A DNA stretch of 64,000 nucleotides from Pelolinea submarina (GCF_003966975.1 NZ_AP018437.1:1798001-1862000); one strand, 5' to 3'. Shown: positions 26,083 to 35,464, counted from the stretch's first letter. The notes: generated by a model not told the origin, from the letters alone. Program-made: numbers and translations.

Positions 26083-27399
26083 CTATTGTATTTGACGGCA
26101 TTCCAGGTAGAAGCGTTTTTCGTTGGCTTCGCCCATGGAAAATGTCTTGCGCGGGAGTGAACCGTCTTTTATTACCGCTTCAAATAACTGCGATTTTTGC
26201 ATAACCGGCAGGAAAATACCCGCATGATTTTCTTTACTGCCTAAATTCAGGACAGTTTCGGCTCCATGGACATAGTCAATGCTTTCCAGTTCATCCTTTT
26301 TAATCAAATCATCCAGGAATGTTTGCACGCTTCCGACTGTCAGAGCCTGTTGGGGATTCTTGATCTCGTAAACCCGGAATCCTTCCGGCGTTATTAATCC
26401 GAACTTCTGAACGGCCGCCGGGCTTTCCATGACGGCTTTCTTCAGCGTAGCAAAATCCGTTTTATTTTCGACGGTCAAGCTATTCGCGAAGTATTTTTCA
26501 AGGGCAGCATGCAGGTCAACGCGCGGATTTTTCAGCAAACGGTGGATAGGTTCAAATTCCAGGGCCGGATCGTGAATATTGATCAATTCGACCAGGGCAA
26601 AACGAGCCGGATCCGTATCACTCCGGCCGGCTTTTACCTCTTCCCACACGGATTTTGCAGTAGCCAATGAATGGTTGCCGTCGCCTACAGCAAAAAGGAA
26701 AGGCGCTTCCGTTTCATCCACATTGTATTTCTGTTGAAATTGTTCAGGCTGAAGCAATTTTTCCAGTGCGGCCACAATCCGTTTTTCAACTTCTTCATTT
26801 TTTATCCGATAACCGCTTAAATGACCGCCGGACTGCATCAGGTCGAAATCGTAGAGCGTATCCATTTCGGATTTCATTGTGCCCAAAGGTTCAATCACTG
26901 TTTCCAGTGGATCGTCAATGAGCACCAGAATGTGAGGAATTTCAAGGAGTGCATCCTTGCGGATTTTGATACGCGGGGGCAGCCGATCCAGGATGGTGCC
27001 CTCGGTGGCGCGAATTAGCGATTTGGAACCTTTACTGAAGCTATATTGCTCGAGATCGAGGGCGGTAATCAAACCACGTCTTATCCGCTTTCCAATTACG
27101 CGTTCCGTAAAGATGAATCCTTCCACCGGAGAGAGAACCTGTCTTTGCATGTATTCCCGCATGGTTGGGTTGATCTGTTTTTGATGGGATGCTTCCTTAT
27201 CGGTACCGAGATAGGCTTCCGGTAGAATCAGGTGATAGGTTGAGGGCGCTTCTCCCACAACCTTTTCTACAGCATCCCAATAATCCGGTTCGGAGGTGTA
27301 TTGGTCGCAGGCAACAACCGCCCAGCGGGCATAATCAATGCCTTCAGCGGGTAAAAGGACATCAGGTGCTTGAATTCCGATTTGAAGGTAATTTTTCAT
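26083..27399 (-). CDS. DUF1015 family protein
   Basis: A 438-residue cytoplasmic protein of the DUF1015 family. Members are related to the archaeal serine kinase SerK, which phosphorylates free serine with ADP. Recognisable parts are YARWAVVACDQYTSEPDYW near residue 23, FLFAVGDGNHSLATAKSVWE with the catalytic-type Asp-Gly-Asn-His, and FDLMQSGGHLSGYRI. Whether it acts on serine here is unknown. A TGGTAAAAT -10-like box lies between the degV terminator and its start, giving a very short leader. It lies 11 nt upstream of the M23 gene on the same strand. Confidence 0.85.
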   Translation of the reverse strand: MKNYLQIGIQAPDVLLPAEGIDYARWAVVACDQYTSEPDYWDAVEKVVGEAPSTYHLILPEAYLGTDKEASHQKQINPTMREYMQRQVLSPVEGFIFTERVIGKRIRRGLITALDLEQYSFSKGSKSLIRATEGTILDRLPPRIKIRKDALLEIPHILVLIDDPLETVIEPLGTMKSEMDTLYDFDLMQSGGHLSGYRIKNEEVEKRIVAALEKLLQPEQFQQKYNVDETEAPFLFAVGDGNHSLATAKSVWEEVKAGRSDTDPARFALVELINIHDPALEFEPIHRLLKNPRVDLHAALEKYFANSLTVENKTDFATLKKAVMESPAAVQKFGLITPEGFRVYEIKNPQQALTVGSVQTFLDDLIKKDELESIDYVHGAETVLNLGSKENHAGIFLPVMQKSQLFEAVIKDGSLPRKTFSMGEANEKRFYLECRQIQ

Positions 27400-27426
27400 T
27401 TTTTTATTTTGTATTTTACCAAAATG

Positions 27427-27448
27427 AAAACCCCCAAACGGGGGTTTT
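27427..27448 (-). terminator. intrinsic terminator after degV
   Basis: AAAACCCCC and GGGGGTTTT form a nine-pair stem with a 4-nt loop, with T residues on both sides. Confidence 0.85.
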
Positions 27449-27453
27449 CTATT

Positions 27454-28311
27454 TCATTCCATTGTAGCGAAGTTCAGCGCGACAGTGCCCGGCCCGGCAT
27501 GTGTCCCAATAACCGGGCTTAATTCGCTTTCTATAAATTCGATGAAGTCGGTTTCTTTAAACCGCTTTTGAATTTCAGCTTTCAACCAGGCGGCATTCTC
27601 AGGGGCGGTGGCATGGGAGATGCCGACATAAATAGGTTTTTTATTGCCTACCTGATTTTCAAAAATCTCAATAATACGGGCAAGGGCTTTTTTCATCGTG
27701 CGGACTTTCCCATAGGCTTCAATCTTGCCTTCTTTTACATATAGAATCGGCTTCAGATTCAGGGCAGAACCCAGCAATGCAGTGGCTCCGCCTATGCGGC
27801 CGCCACGTTTGAGAAATTCCAGAGTGTCCACCAGGAAGTAAATTTGAGTATTGGAACGGATTTTTTTGGCGATTTCGAGGCATTCAGCTAGTGAGGCGCC
27901 TTCTTTTGCGGCTTTTGCTGCCGCAATGGCTTGAAATGCGGTACCCAATGTGGTGAACTCCGAATCAATTACTTCAATGTTATCGGCATGAAGATGAGCT
28001 TTTGCCTGTACCGCTGAATCCACTGTTCCGGACATTTGTGAAGAGATATGGATGCTGAGGATGTCGCGGCCTTCCGCAAGATATTTTTCGTATAAGGACA
28101 TAAATTCCTTTGGCGATGGCTGTGATGTGGTCGGCATGACTTTCGCGTCGGGCAGTCGCCGGTAAAACTCATCGGGCAATAAATCAACACCGTCGCGATA
28201 AATCTCGTCTCCCCAAATCACATGCAAAGGTATTACATCAATATCCAGATTCTTAATATATTCTTCGGGAAGATAAACAGTGCTGTCGATGATTACTTTT
28301 ACTTTTGACAT
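27454..28311 (-). CDS. DegV family fatty acid-binding protein
   Basis: A 285-residue DegV/FakB-type protein. These cytosolic proteins bind one fatty acid and present it to the kinase FakA for phosphorylation. Motifs are VIIDSTVYLPEEY near the start, the MPTTSQPSPKEF loop, LSIHISSQMSGT contacting the carboxylate, LVDTLEFLKRGGRIGG, and the C-terminal THAGPGTVALNF. fakA is not in the window. GGAG precedes the ATG, and TGCTATAAT lies 31 nt upstream. Confidence 0.93.
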   Translation of the reverse strand: MSKVKVIIDSTVYLPEEYIKNLDIDVIPLHVIWGDEIYRDGVDLLPDEFYRRLPDAKVMPTTSQPSPKEFMSLYEKYLAEGRDILSIHISSQMSGTVDSAVQAKAHLHADNIEVIDSEFTTLGTAFQAIAAAKAAKEGASLAECLEIAKKIRSNTQIYFLVDTLEFLKRGGRIGGATALLGSALNLKPILYVKEGKIEAYGKVRTMKKALARIIEIFENQVGNKKPIYVGISHATAPENAAWLKAEIQKRFKETDFIEFIESELSPVIGTHAGPGTVALNFATME

Positions 28312-28342
28312 AGAAGCTCCAATTCGTATAAAATATGAAGTG

Positions 28343-28351
28343 ATTATAGCA
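28343..28351 (-). promoter_or_regulatory. extended -10 promoter of degV
   Basis: TGCTATAAT on the minus strand, identical to the boxes before tilS and the LCP gene; predicted leader about 25 nt with a GGAG ribosome binding site. Confidence 0.55.
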
Positions 28352-28386
28352 TTCGTATATTTTTGACAAGTGTTATATTATTTAAC

Positions 28387-28463
28387 TTGACGTAAGGTAC
28401 TTATTCCTATAAAATTTCGAGTCTTGATCTTATTTAAAATAATTCGGCTCAAGGCAGTATAAT
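28387..28463 (+). promoter_or_regulatory. promoter region of the rpsP operon
   Basis: TTGACG (28387-28392), 17 nt, TAAAAT (28410-28415) forms one candidate promoter; a separate TATAAT (28458-28463) forms a second -10. Either gives an untranslated leader of more than 100 nt before rpsP, in which I recognise no riboswitch or known ribosomal-protein operator. Confidence 0.45.
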
Positions 28464-28579
28464 AGGAAGTTGTGTTTCATCCAGAACAGCAAAAATCTAG
28501 AAATCGAATCCTTTCTCGTCCCTCGGAGATTCTTGCTTCTGATGATCAGAAAATGTAAATAATTACAGGAGAAGCATGC

Positions 28580-28924
28580 ATGGTTAGAATTCGTTTAAGG
28601 AGAATTGGGTTACGCAACCAACCCAGTTACCGTATTATTGCAACAGAAAAAGAAAGTCCACGTGATGGTCGTTTTCTAGAAATTTTGGGCTTTTATAATC
28701 CCAGAACAGATCCCTTTACCATTGAGGTCAAGGAAGATCGCGTTTATGAATGGATGAAAAACGGCGCCCAACCCAGTGAATCGGTAATGCAGATTTTTAA
28801 ATCAGTTGGCTTGTTAGATCGTTACGAAAAAGTTAAATCAGGCGAACCACAGGAAAAGGTTTTAGAAGAAGCCAACGAATATTATCAATCTCGCCAGGCT
28901 GAACAAAAGACCCGCAAGAGTTAA
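28580..28924 (+). CDS. rpsP: 30S ribosomal protein S16
   Basis: A 114-residue S16, needed for 30S assembly. The N-terminus MVRIRLRRIGLRNQPSYRI and the following RDGRFLEILGFYNP are characteristic. The C-terminal ~25 residues (rich in Glu, Gln and Lys) extend beyond the common ~85-residue core. It heads the operon rpsP-khpA-rimM, followed closely by dprA, manC and topA. ACAGGAGAAG provides the ribosome binding site. Confidence 0.97.
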   Translation: MVRIRLRRIGLRNQPSYRIIATEKESPRDGRFLEILGFYNPRTDPFTIEVKEDRVYEWMKNGAQPSESVMQIFKSVGLLDRYEKVKSGEPQEKVLEEANEYYQSRQAEQKTRKS

Positions 28925-28968
28925 TCTGCCGGACAGTCTGTTGTGATCCCTTTCGATAAGGAGAGACA

Positions 28969-29202
28969 ATGAAAGAGTTAATTGAATATATTGCCACCCA
29001 ACTGGTTGAGGATCAAGCTCAGGTTTCGGTAAAAGAGTACGATGACAGCGGGCGTGTCCGCATTGAATTGAAAGTTGCCAAAGACGACATGGGCCGAGTG
29101 ATCGGCAAAGGCGGTCGAGTAGCCAATTCAATCCGGGTTCTGCTGCGTGTCGCGGCTGCACGCGAAAGCAAGCGCGCAACTTTGGATATTGTTGAACCCT
29201 AA
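28969..29202 (+). CDS. khpA: KH-domain RNA-binding protein
   Basis: A 77-residue single KH domain with the RNA-contacting GxxG loop in DDMGRVIGKGGRVANSIR. KhpA partners with KhpB in other bacteria and binds many RNAs, affecting division and translation. AAGGAGAGA lies upstream of the start. The position between rpsP and rimM is conserved in many bacteria. Confidence 0.95.
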   Translation: MKELIEYIATQLVEDQAQVSVKEYDDSGRVRIELKVAKDDMGRVIGKGGRVANSIRVLLRVAAARESKRATLDIVEP

Positions 29203-29204
29203 AA

Positions 29205-29768
29205 ATGTCTGATCGAAAATATCAGAGCAATTCAAAAAAACAATCAGGCTCGCTTGGAAATAGTGAGCCTGAATTTTTAGCCGTAGGGAAAATCGGCCGT
29301 ACCCATGGTTTGAGGGGGGAATTATGGATGAATATCTACACGGATTTTCCGGAACGGTTAACATCGGGAAAGACTGTTTTCCTGGGCCGGCAACACGAAG
29401 AAAAAGTGATTGCTTCCTTCAAAATCAGCAATGTACGCGGATTAATTAATTTCGAAGATACCCACACTCCGGAGGAAGCCAACAAGTATAAAAATATGCT
29501 TGTATACATACAACAGGACGCGTTGCCTGAGTTACCGGAAGGGGAGTACTACCACCATAATTTGATTGGTTTGAAAGTGCAGGATGAAAACCAAAAAATT
29601 TTGGGGTTCCTTACGGAAATAATCTCTACCGGCGCAAATGATGTATATGTTGTAAGAGATCCGGCAGATGAAAATAGTGAAATATTGATTCCTGCAATTC
29701 CTGATGTTATTTTAGATGTGAACGTACAAACTGGGGTAATGGTGGTCAAACCGCAAGAGTGGGCATAG
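29205..29768 (+). CDS. rimM: 16S rRNA processing protein RimM
   Basis: A 187-residue assembly factor for the 30S head. It binds S19 and helps mature 16S rRNA. The N-terminal domain has VGKIGRTHGLRGELWM, and the C-terminal PRC-barrel has YYHHNLIGLKV and ILIPAIPDVI. About 24 extra polar residues rich in Ser, Lys and Gln come before the domain. It starts 2 nt after the khpA stop. In many genomes trmD follows; here dprA does. Confidence 0.95.
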   Translation: MSDRKYQSNSKKQSGSLGNSEPEFLAVGKIGRTHGLRGELWMNIYTDFPERLTSGKTVFLGRQHEEKVIASFKISNVRGLINFEDTHTPEEANKYKNMLVYIQQDALPELPEGEYYHHNLIGLKVQDENQKILGFLTEIISTGANDVYVVRDPADENSEILIPAIPDVILDVNVQTGVMVVKPQEWA

Positions 29769-29772
29769 AGCC

Positions 29773-30888
29773 GTGGCTTCCGATTCAAAAAAGTACTGGC
29801 TGGCATTCAGCCGGGTAAAGGGGATAGGCGCAGCCAGAACACAAATCCTCATTAATTATTTCGGTGATTTGAGTTCGGCCTGGAATGCTTCCGAAAAGCA
29901 ACTACAGGAAGCCAGACTGAGTCCTAAACCGATACAAGCGTTAATAGAATTGCGCCGCAGTTTCGACCTGGATGGGGAATATCAGCGAATCATTGATTCC
30001 GGAATTCAAATCCTCACAATGAATGAAGAGGATTACCCCAAACGGCTGGCGGTGATCGAGTATCCGCCGCCGGTGTTATTCCTGAAAGGCTCCCTGCACC
30101 CGGATGATGATTTTTCTGTCGCGATTGTCGGTACACGCCGGGTGACGTCGTATGGCCGTCAGGTTGCGGTTGAATTGGGCCGTTACCTGGCAAATAATAA
30201 GATTACGGTCATCAGCGGTTTAGCGCGCGGGGTGGATGGTATTGCGCATCAAGCTGCGTTGGATGCCGGCGGGCGCACGCTGGCAGTGCTGGGTTCGGGA
30301 GTGGATATGATTTACCCTCCGGAGCACCGCAGCCTGGCAGCAGCCATCAGCCAAAACGGCGCTTTAATCAGCGATTATTACCCCGGAACATCTCCCGAAG
30401 GCAGCAACTTTCCACCCAGAAACCGCATCATTTCCGGGTTGTCACTGGCCGTGGTTATTATAGAAGCCGGAGAGCGCAGCGGCGCTTTGATTACGGCGGA
30501 TTTCGCGGCCGGCCAGGGAAGAGAGGTATTCGCTGTTCCCGGCTCAATTTACGCGCCGCAAAGCAAAGGTACCAACCGCTTGATCCGCGATGGGGCACTG
30601 CCGCTTTTGGATTTTTCTGAGATTTTGGAAGCACTGAAGTTAACCCAAATTGACGATTACCGCTATGCCAAGCAGGTTCTCCCCGAAAATGATATAGAAT
30701 TGCTATTAATGGAAGCATTACGAGATGAGCCGATGCACATCAATGAAATCAAAGCAGCTACCGGATTACCGATTGATAAAATATCATCAACCCTGGTTTT
30801 GATGGAATTAAAGGGATTGGTCAGAAATGCGGGCAATCTCACGTATTTATCAGTTGGAGAATCAGAACTACATTATGATGAGGCTTAA
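29773..30888 (+). CDS. dprA: DNA processing protein DprA
   Basis: A 371-residue single-stranded DNA-binding protein that loads RecA during natural transformation. An N-terminal helix-hairpin-helix part (FSRVKGIGAARTQI) precedes the Rossmann-like DprA core with GTRRVTSYGRQ, ISGLARGVDGIAH, LGSGVDMIYPPEH and FPPRNRIISGLS. A C-terminal winged-helix domain (~310-365) closes it. The start is GTG. The stop overlaps the manC start by one base (TAATG). It implies at least one component of a DNA uptake route; no other competence genes are in the window. Confidence 0.96.
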   Translation: MASDSKKYWLAFSRVKGIGAARTQILINYFGDLSSAWNASEKQLQEARLSPKPIQALIELRRSFDLDGEYQRIIDSGIQILTMNEEDYPKRLAVIEYPPPVLFLKGSLHPDDDFSVAIVGTRRVTSYGRQVAVELGRYLANNKITVISGLARGVDGIAHQAALDAGGRTLAVLGSGVDMIYPPEHRSLAAAISQNGALISDYYPGTSPEGSNFPPRNRIISGLSLAVVIIEAGERSGALITADFAAGQGREVFAVPGSIYAPQSKGTNRLIRDGALPLLDFSEILEALKLTQIDDYRYAKQVLPENDIELLLMEALRDEPMHINEIKAATGLPIDKISSTLVLMELKGLVRNAGNLTYLSVGESELHYDEA

Positions 30889-31967
30889 TGGATAATTATT
30901 ACGCAGTGATCATGGCCGGGGGCGGGGGAACACGTCTTTGGCCGCTTTCACGAAGGGAACGCCCCAAACAACTGCTGCGGCTGGTGAGCGAACGATCAAT
31001 GTATCAAATCGCCATCGACCGGCTGCTGCGCATCTTCCCAACGGAGCGGATATTGATTGTGACGATAGCGGCGCAGGTTGAAGCTCTGCACGCGGAATTC
31101 CCCAGCATCCCATTGGAAAACTTCATCATTGAACCTATGCCCAAGGGAACGGCTTCAGTTGTTGGACTTGCGGCCACCTATTTGTTGGAACGCGATCCCG
31201 AAGCGGTCATGGCTGTTTTGACTGCCGACCACGTGATTGAAAATATCAGCCTGTTTCATGACTTGCTGGAAAAGGGTCGTACGCTGGCTGAAGAAAAACA
31301 TTTAATTACGTTGGGGATTGAGCCTACTTATGCGGCAACCGGTTATGGATATATTCAGGCAGGCGCGTCGCTGGCGAATGGTTATAGCTGGCAGGTTGAC
31401 CAGTTCGTGGAAAAACCGGACGAGAAGACCGCGCAGGAGTATTTAAAATCCGGCAAGTATTTTTGGAATTCAGGGATGTTTATCTGGAAAGCATCCGTGA
31501 TTATGACGGAATTTGCCAAACAAATGCCTGAACTAAATTCCAGCCTGAAGGAGATTGGGGAGCACCTTCATAAAGGCGATGCCGATAAGTTCATTCCCGG
31601 AATTTGGGAAAAGATCAAACCGCAGACGATTGATTACGGCATAATGGAGCATGCCGGTGATGTGGTAGTATTGCCAGCCAGAGATCTGGGATGGAATGAT
31701 GTAGGCAGCTGGGATTCATTGTTTGAAATCCTGGACGCGGATGAAAATGGAAATGTGTTTAAATCCGGAAAAGTAATTAGCATCAACTCGAGAAATACCC
31801 TATATCAGTCCGAATTTGATGATAAATTAGTTGCGTTAGTGGATATTGATGATTTGGTTATTATCGACAGCGGCAAAGCCCTGTTGATTTGTAGAAAGGG
31901 TCAAACCCAGAAAATCAAACAGATCGTGGAAGAACTGAAGAAAAAAGATCTGGATACTTATCTATAG
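30888..31967 (+). CDS. manC: mannose-1-phosphate guanylyltransferase
   Basis: A 359-residue nucleotidyltransferase making GDP-mannose from mannose-1-phosphate and GTP. The signature GGGGTRLWPLSRRERPKQ is at the N-terminus, with VLTADHVIE and FVEKPDEKTAQ further on. A left-handed beta-helix-like C-terminal part is present, but not the phosphomannose isomerase domain of bifunctional enzymes. It is inserted between dprA and topA, which are often neighbours. GDP-mannose could feed the GT2 and GT-C enzymes elsewhere in the window. Confidence 0.94.
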   Translation: MDNYYAVIMAGGGGTRLWPLSRRERPKQLLRLVSERSMYQIAIDRLLRIFPTERILIVTIAAQVEALHAEFPSIPLENFIIEPMPKGTASVVGLAATYLLERDPEAVMAVLTADHVIENISLFHDLLEKGRTLAEEKHLITLGIEPTYAATGYGYIQAGASLANGYSWQVDQFVEKPDEKTAQEYLKSGKYFWNSGMFIWKASVIMTEFAKQMPELNSSLKEIGEHLHKGDADKFIPGIWEKIKPQTIDYGIMEHAGDVVVLPARDLGWNDVGSWDSLFEILDADENGNVFKSGKVISINSRNTLYQSEFDDKLVALVDIDDLVIIDSGKALLICRKGQTQKIKQIVEELKKKDLDTYL

Positions 31968-31975
31968 GAGTTAAC

Positions 31976-34318
31976 TTGGAAGCTTACTGCATGAAGTGCA
32001 AGGAAAAACGAGAAATACAGAACCCGACAGCGGGCTTTAATTCACGCGGAACGCCGGTGACCACCGGCACCTGTGCGGTGTGCGGTACCAAGCTGTATCG
32101 CATGGGCAGAACGGATGCACATGAGGGCTTGATTCCACCGGAACCTGTTCCGGGAGCGAAGAAGACAAAATCCGGGAAAACTGCCACAGCAAAGCGTAAA
32201 GGCAAAATGGTGATTGTCGAATCACCCGCCAAGGCTCGGACAGTCGGTAATTTTCTGGGGAAAGATTACATCGTCAAAGCTTCTGTCGGCCATGTACGCG
32301 ATTTATTACGTTCACAGCTCTCTGTTGACGTGGAAAATAATTTTGAACCCAAATACCGTGTACCCAACGAGAAACGCCCAATAGTCAAGGAATTGAAGGC
32401 AGATGCTCAAAAGGTGGAAGAAATCTACCTGGCGACAGACCCTGACCGTGAAGGAGAAGCGATTGCCTGGCACTTGATGGAAGCTGCCGAGCTGGATGAA
32501 GGCCGTGTCAAACGAGTGGTATTTCATGAGATTACCAAACCGGCCATTGCGGAAGCTTTTTCTAATCCGCGCGAGATCGATATTAATTTAGTAGACGCGC
32601 AGCAGGCGCGCAGAATATTGGACCGGTTGGTGGGCTACAATCTCACCCCGCTGTTATGGGAAAAAGTGCGCGGGCGTTTATCTGCCGGCAGGGTACAGTC
32701 CGTTACCCTGAAGCTTATTATCGAACGCGAACGTGAAATTGAAGCGTTTGTACCGGAAGAATATTGGACCATCGACGGCGAGTTTAAACCCGAAAATCAA
32801 AAGGACACATTCACCGCGCGATTGGTCAAAATTGACGATCAGGATCCACAGCTGCCTATGCAGGGAGTGGTTGACGGCTTGTTGGCGGATTTGAAAGCTT
32901 CCCATTACACCGTCTCCAAGATCAAGCGCGGCACACGCCGGCGCAAACCCTTTGCACCTTTTACCACCAGCACCATGCAGCAGCAGGCTTCGCGGCAGCT
33001 AGGTTTTACCGCCAAACGCACCATGCGCATAGCCCAACAGTTGTATGAAGGTATTGATATTGGGGAGGGTGGTGAAACAGGTTTAATCACCTATATGCGT
33101 ACCGATTCCACCAATATTTCTCCTCTGGCAATTAAAGAGGTGCGTGATTATATTAAAGAAGTTCACGGACCGGAATTTGTACCGGAAACGGAGAATAAGC
33201 ACCAAACCAAAGCAATGAAAGCCCAGGAAGCACACGAAGCCGTACGGCCTACCTCCGTAATGCGTGTTCCTGAAAAATTGAAACCATTCCTGAAACCGGA
33301 ACAATTCAAGCTGTATCAGTTAATTTGGCGGCGCTTTGTCGCATCCCAAATGGAAGCGGCGGTCTACGAAACGCTCTCAATCGAGATCAATGGGGATGGT
33401 AAAGACCACCAGTATTTATTCCGTGCTTCCGGTTCGCAAATCCAATTCCCCGGTTTCCTGGTTCTATACGAAGAAGCCAAGGACGACGACAGCAACGGGG
33501 ACGAGAACAAGGAATTGAAGATTCCCGAAGATTTATTGGAAGGACAGTTGATTTTGCTGGTCAAACTCAATCCGGAGCAGCATTTCACCCAACCGCCGCC
33601 GCGCTTTACCGAGGCTTCGCTGGTGCAAACCCTGGAAGAATTGGGCATTGGCCGTCCTTCCACGTACGCACCGATCATCTCGACCATTCAGGCCCGTGGT
33701 TATGTTGAGCGGGACGGCAAGCGTTTGATTCCCACCGATACCGGTTTTACGGTCAACGATTTACTGGTGGAGTATTTCCCGGATGTATTGGGTGTGAACT
33801 TCACAGCGCACATGGAAGAGGATTTGGATGAAATTGCCAGCGGCGAGCGCGAATGGCGCAAAGTGATTGCCGATTTCTATCAATCCTTCGAGCCGCAGTT
33901 AAAACGAGCGCAGGACGAAATGCCGGAAACCAAGATGGAACCGGAAAAGATTGGAAAAGCCTGCCCGCAGTGCGGCAACGACCTGGTCATCAAATGGGGC
34001 CGCTTCGGCAAATTCATCAGCTGCAGCGATTATCCGAACTGTAAATACACAGAACCCTACCTGGAAAAAATTGGCGTATTGTGCCCCAAAGATGGCGGGG
34101 AAATTGTCATCCGCAAGACACGCAAGGGCAGGATATTTTATGGTTGTGAGAATTATCCCAATTGCGACTTTACTTCCTGGAAGCAGCCCATCAGTACACC
34201 CTGCCCATCCTGTTCGGGTTTGCTTACTTTCAAGAACAAGAATGAATATCAATGTATGAATTGTGAAGAGACTTTTTTGATTAGTAGTATTAATGTCGAA
34301 GAGTCAGAATCGGCATAA
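31976..34318 (+). CDS. topA: DNA topoisomerase I with N-terminal zinc-ribbon extension
   Basis: A 780-residue type IA topoisomerase that relaxes negative supercoils. An extra N-terminal zinc-ribbon module (~1-50: CMKCKEKREIQ and CAVCGTKLYR, DUF5679-like) and a basic linker precede the TOPRIM domain (MVIVESPAKARTVGNFLG; DPDREGEAIAWH). The catalytic tyrosine is in GLITYMRTDSTNIS. Three C-terminal zinc ribbons (CPQCG..C..C, CPKDGG..C..C, CPSCS..C..C) bind single-stranded DNA. The start is TTG at 31976 with GGAG nearby; the extension is in frame from there. The fused ribbon is an unusual, lineage-type feature. Confidence 0.96.
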   Translation: MEAYCMKCKEKREIQNPTAGFNSRGTPVTTGTCAVCGTKLYRMGRTDAHEGLIPPEPVPGAKKTKSGKTATAKRKGKMVIVESPAKARTVGNFLGKDYIVKASVGHVRDLLRSQLSVDVENNFEPKYRVPNEKRPIVKELKADAQKVEEIYLATDPDREGEAIAWHLMEAAELDEGRVKRVVFHEITKPAIAEAFSNPREIDINLVDAQQARRILDRLVGYNLTPLLWEKVRGRLSAGRVQSVTLKLIIEREREIEAFVPEEYWTIDGEFKPENQKDTFTARLVKIDDQDPQLPMQGVVDGLLADLKASHYTVSKIKRGTRRRKPFAPFTTSTMQQQASRQLGFTAKRTMRIAQQLYEGIDIGEGGETGLITYMRTDSTNISPLAIKEVRDYIKEVHGPEFVPETENKHQTKAMKAQEAHEAVRPTSVMRVPEKLKPFLKPEQFKLYQLIWRRFVASQMEAAVYETLSIEINGDGKDHQYLFRASGSQIQFPGFLVLYEEAKDDDSNGDENKELKIPEDLLEGQLILLVKLNPEQHFTQPPPRFTEASLVQTLEELGIGRPSTYAPIISTIQARGYVERDGKRLIPTDTGFTVNDLLVEYFPDVLGVNFTAHMEEDLDEIASGEREWRKVIADFYQSFEPQLKRAQDEMPETKMEPEKIGKACPQCGNDLVIKWGRFGKFISCSDYPNCKYTEPYLEKIGVLCPKDGGEIVIRKTRKGRIFYGCENYPNCDFTSWKQPISTPCPSCSGLLTFKNKNEYQCMNCEETFLISSINVEESESA

Positions 34319-34371
34319 AACTTGCAATGTTATTTACATAAGTTATTCGGTTAATAGCAGGAGAGGTTACT

Positions 34372-35421
34372 ATGGAAAAGATAAAAGCGTTCTTGAAGAA
34401 ACCGGTCGCACTGGGTGTGGGCGCATTACTTGTCGGCATTCTGTTCGGCATGGTTGTATTAGGATGGGGAATCTGGCCGGTCCAGTGGGAAGATGCCAGT
34501 CCTTCTTCCTTACAAATGGATTACCAGAGGGATTATCTTTGTATGACGATTGATTCCTATATCCGTAATCCCAATAATCAGTTGCTGCAAACGCGCTGGG
34601 AAGGCTTGGGAGAAAATGCAAACGCATTGTTGGATGCATTGACCCCGGCGGCGTGCGACTTCAACGATAATAAAGAAATCCAGGCATTCAAAGAGATGAT
34701 GGGCGCAGCCAGCCCGGTTGCTTCCATGGGCAACGCAGGTAACGCATTAGGGGAAGAACCTGCGCCGACCACTGAAGAAATCAAACCTGAGAGTACTTTC
34801 TCGCTTACTCCGTTGATGATTCTTCTTCTCCTAACCCTGGTCGTAGGCGGTGTGTTTGTGTTCCTGATGAAGCGCAAATCCGCTGGCGGACCTGCCAAAC
34901 CCAGAAAATCCGTCATCAATCCGTCAAAAGTAAACGCAGTCAAGAATCAGGCGTTCACCACGGCCAGCTCCGTCTCCGCTGCGGCGAAACGGGAGCCTGC
35001 CCTGGCGCAATTTATGACGACTTACCGGCAAGGCGATGACCTGTACGACGACTCATTCAGCATTGATTCTGTGAACGGCGAGTTCCTGGGCGAATGCGGT
35101 GTGGGTATTGCCGAAACGATTGGCGTAGGCGATCCGAAGAAAGTTACTGCGTTGGAAGTTTGGCTCTTCGATAAAAATGATATCCAAACTGTCACCAAAA
35201 TCTTGATGAGCGAACATGCCAGCAACGACTCAGCTATCCGCCAGCGCATGGTTTCCAAGGGCGAGCCCATCAAGGCTGAACCCGGCATGACCTTTGTAAT
35301 GGAAACGGCAACCTTACAGTTGGAAGCCAAGATCATTGATATGGTTTATGCCCGCGGGCCATTGCCTGAAAACAGCTACTTCTCCCGTCTGACAATGGAA
35401 ATCTCCGTTTGGCCTAAATAA
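34372..35421 (+). CDS. two-pass membrane protein of unknown function
   Basis: A 349-residue protein I cannot place in a characterised family. A first membrane segment (~12-34) ends in GWGIWPVQWEDASP. The external part (~40-140) is helical and contains two cysteines. A Glu/Pro/Thr-rich stalk leads to a second membrane segment (~143-166). The cytoplasmic C-terminal half begins with a basic linker and continues with a compact domain (~215-349; SIDSVNGEFLGECGVGIAETIG). The Trp-rich motif after the first segment looks conserved rather than random. It follows topA by 53 nt with AGGAGAGG before the ATG and could share its transcript. Confidence 0.75.
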   Translation: MEKIKAFLKKPVALGVGALLVGILFGMVVLGWGIWPVQWEDASPSSLQMDYQRDYLCMTIDSYIRNPNNQLLQTRWEGLGENANALLDALTPAACDFNDNKEIQAFKEMMGAASPVASMGNAGNALGEEPAPTTEEIKPESTFSLTPLMILLLLTLVVGGVFVFLMKRKSAGGPAKPRKSVINPSKVNAVKNQAFTTASSVSAAAKREPALAQFMTTYRQGDDLYDDSFSIDSVNGEFLGECGVGIAETIGVGDPKKVTALEVWLFDKNDIQTVTKILMSEHASNDSAIRQRMVSKGEPIKAEPGMTFVMETATLQLEAKIIDMVYARGPLPENSYFSRLTMEISVWPK

Positions 35422-35438
35422 TCAAAGTTGAAAAAGAT

Positions 35439-35464
35439 AAAAAAAGCCCGGGCAACCGGGCTTT
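35439..35464. terminator. bidirectional terminator between the membrane protein gene and greA
   Basis: AAAGCCCGG and CCGGGCTTT pair around GCAA, with A/T runs on both sides, between two convergent genes. Confidence 0.9.
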
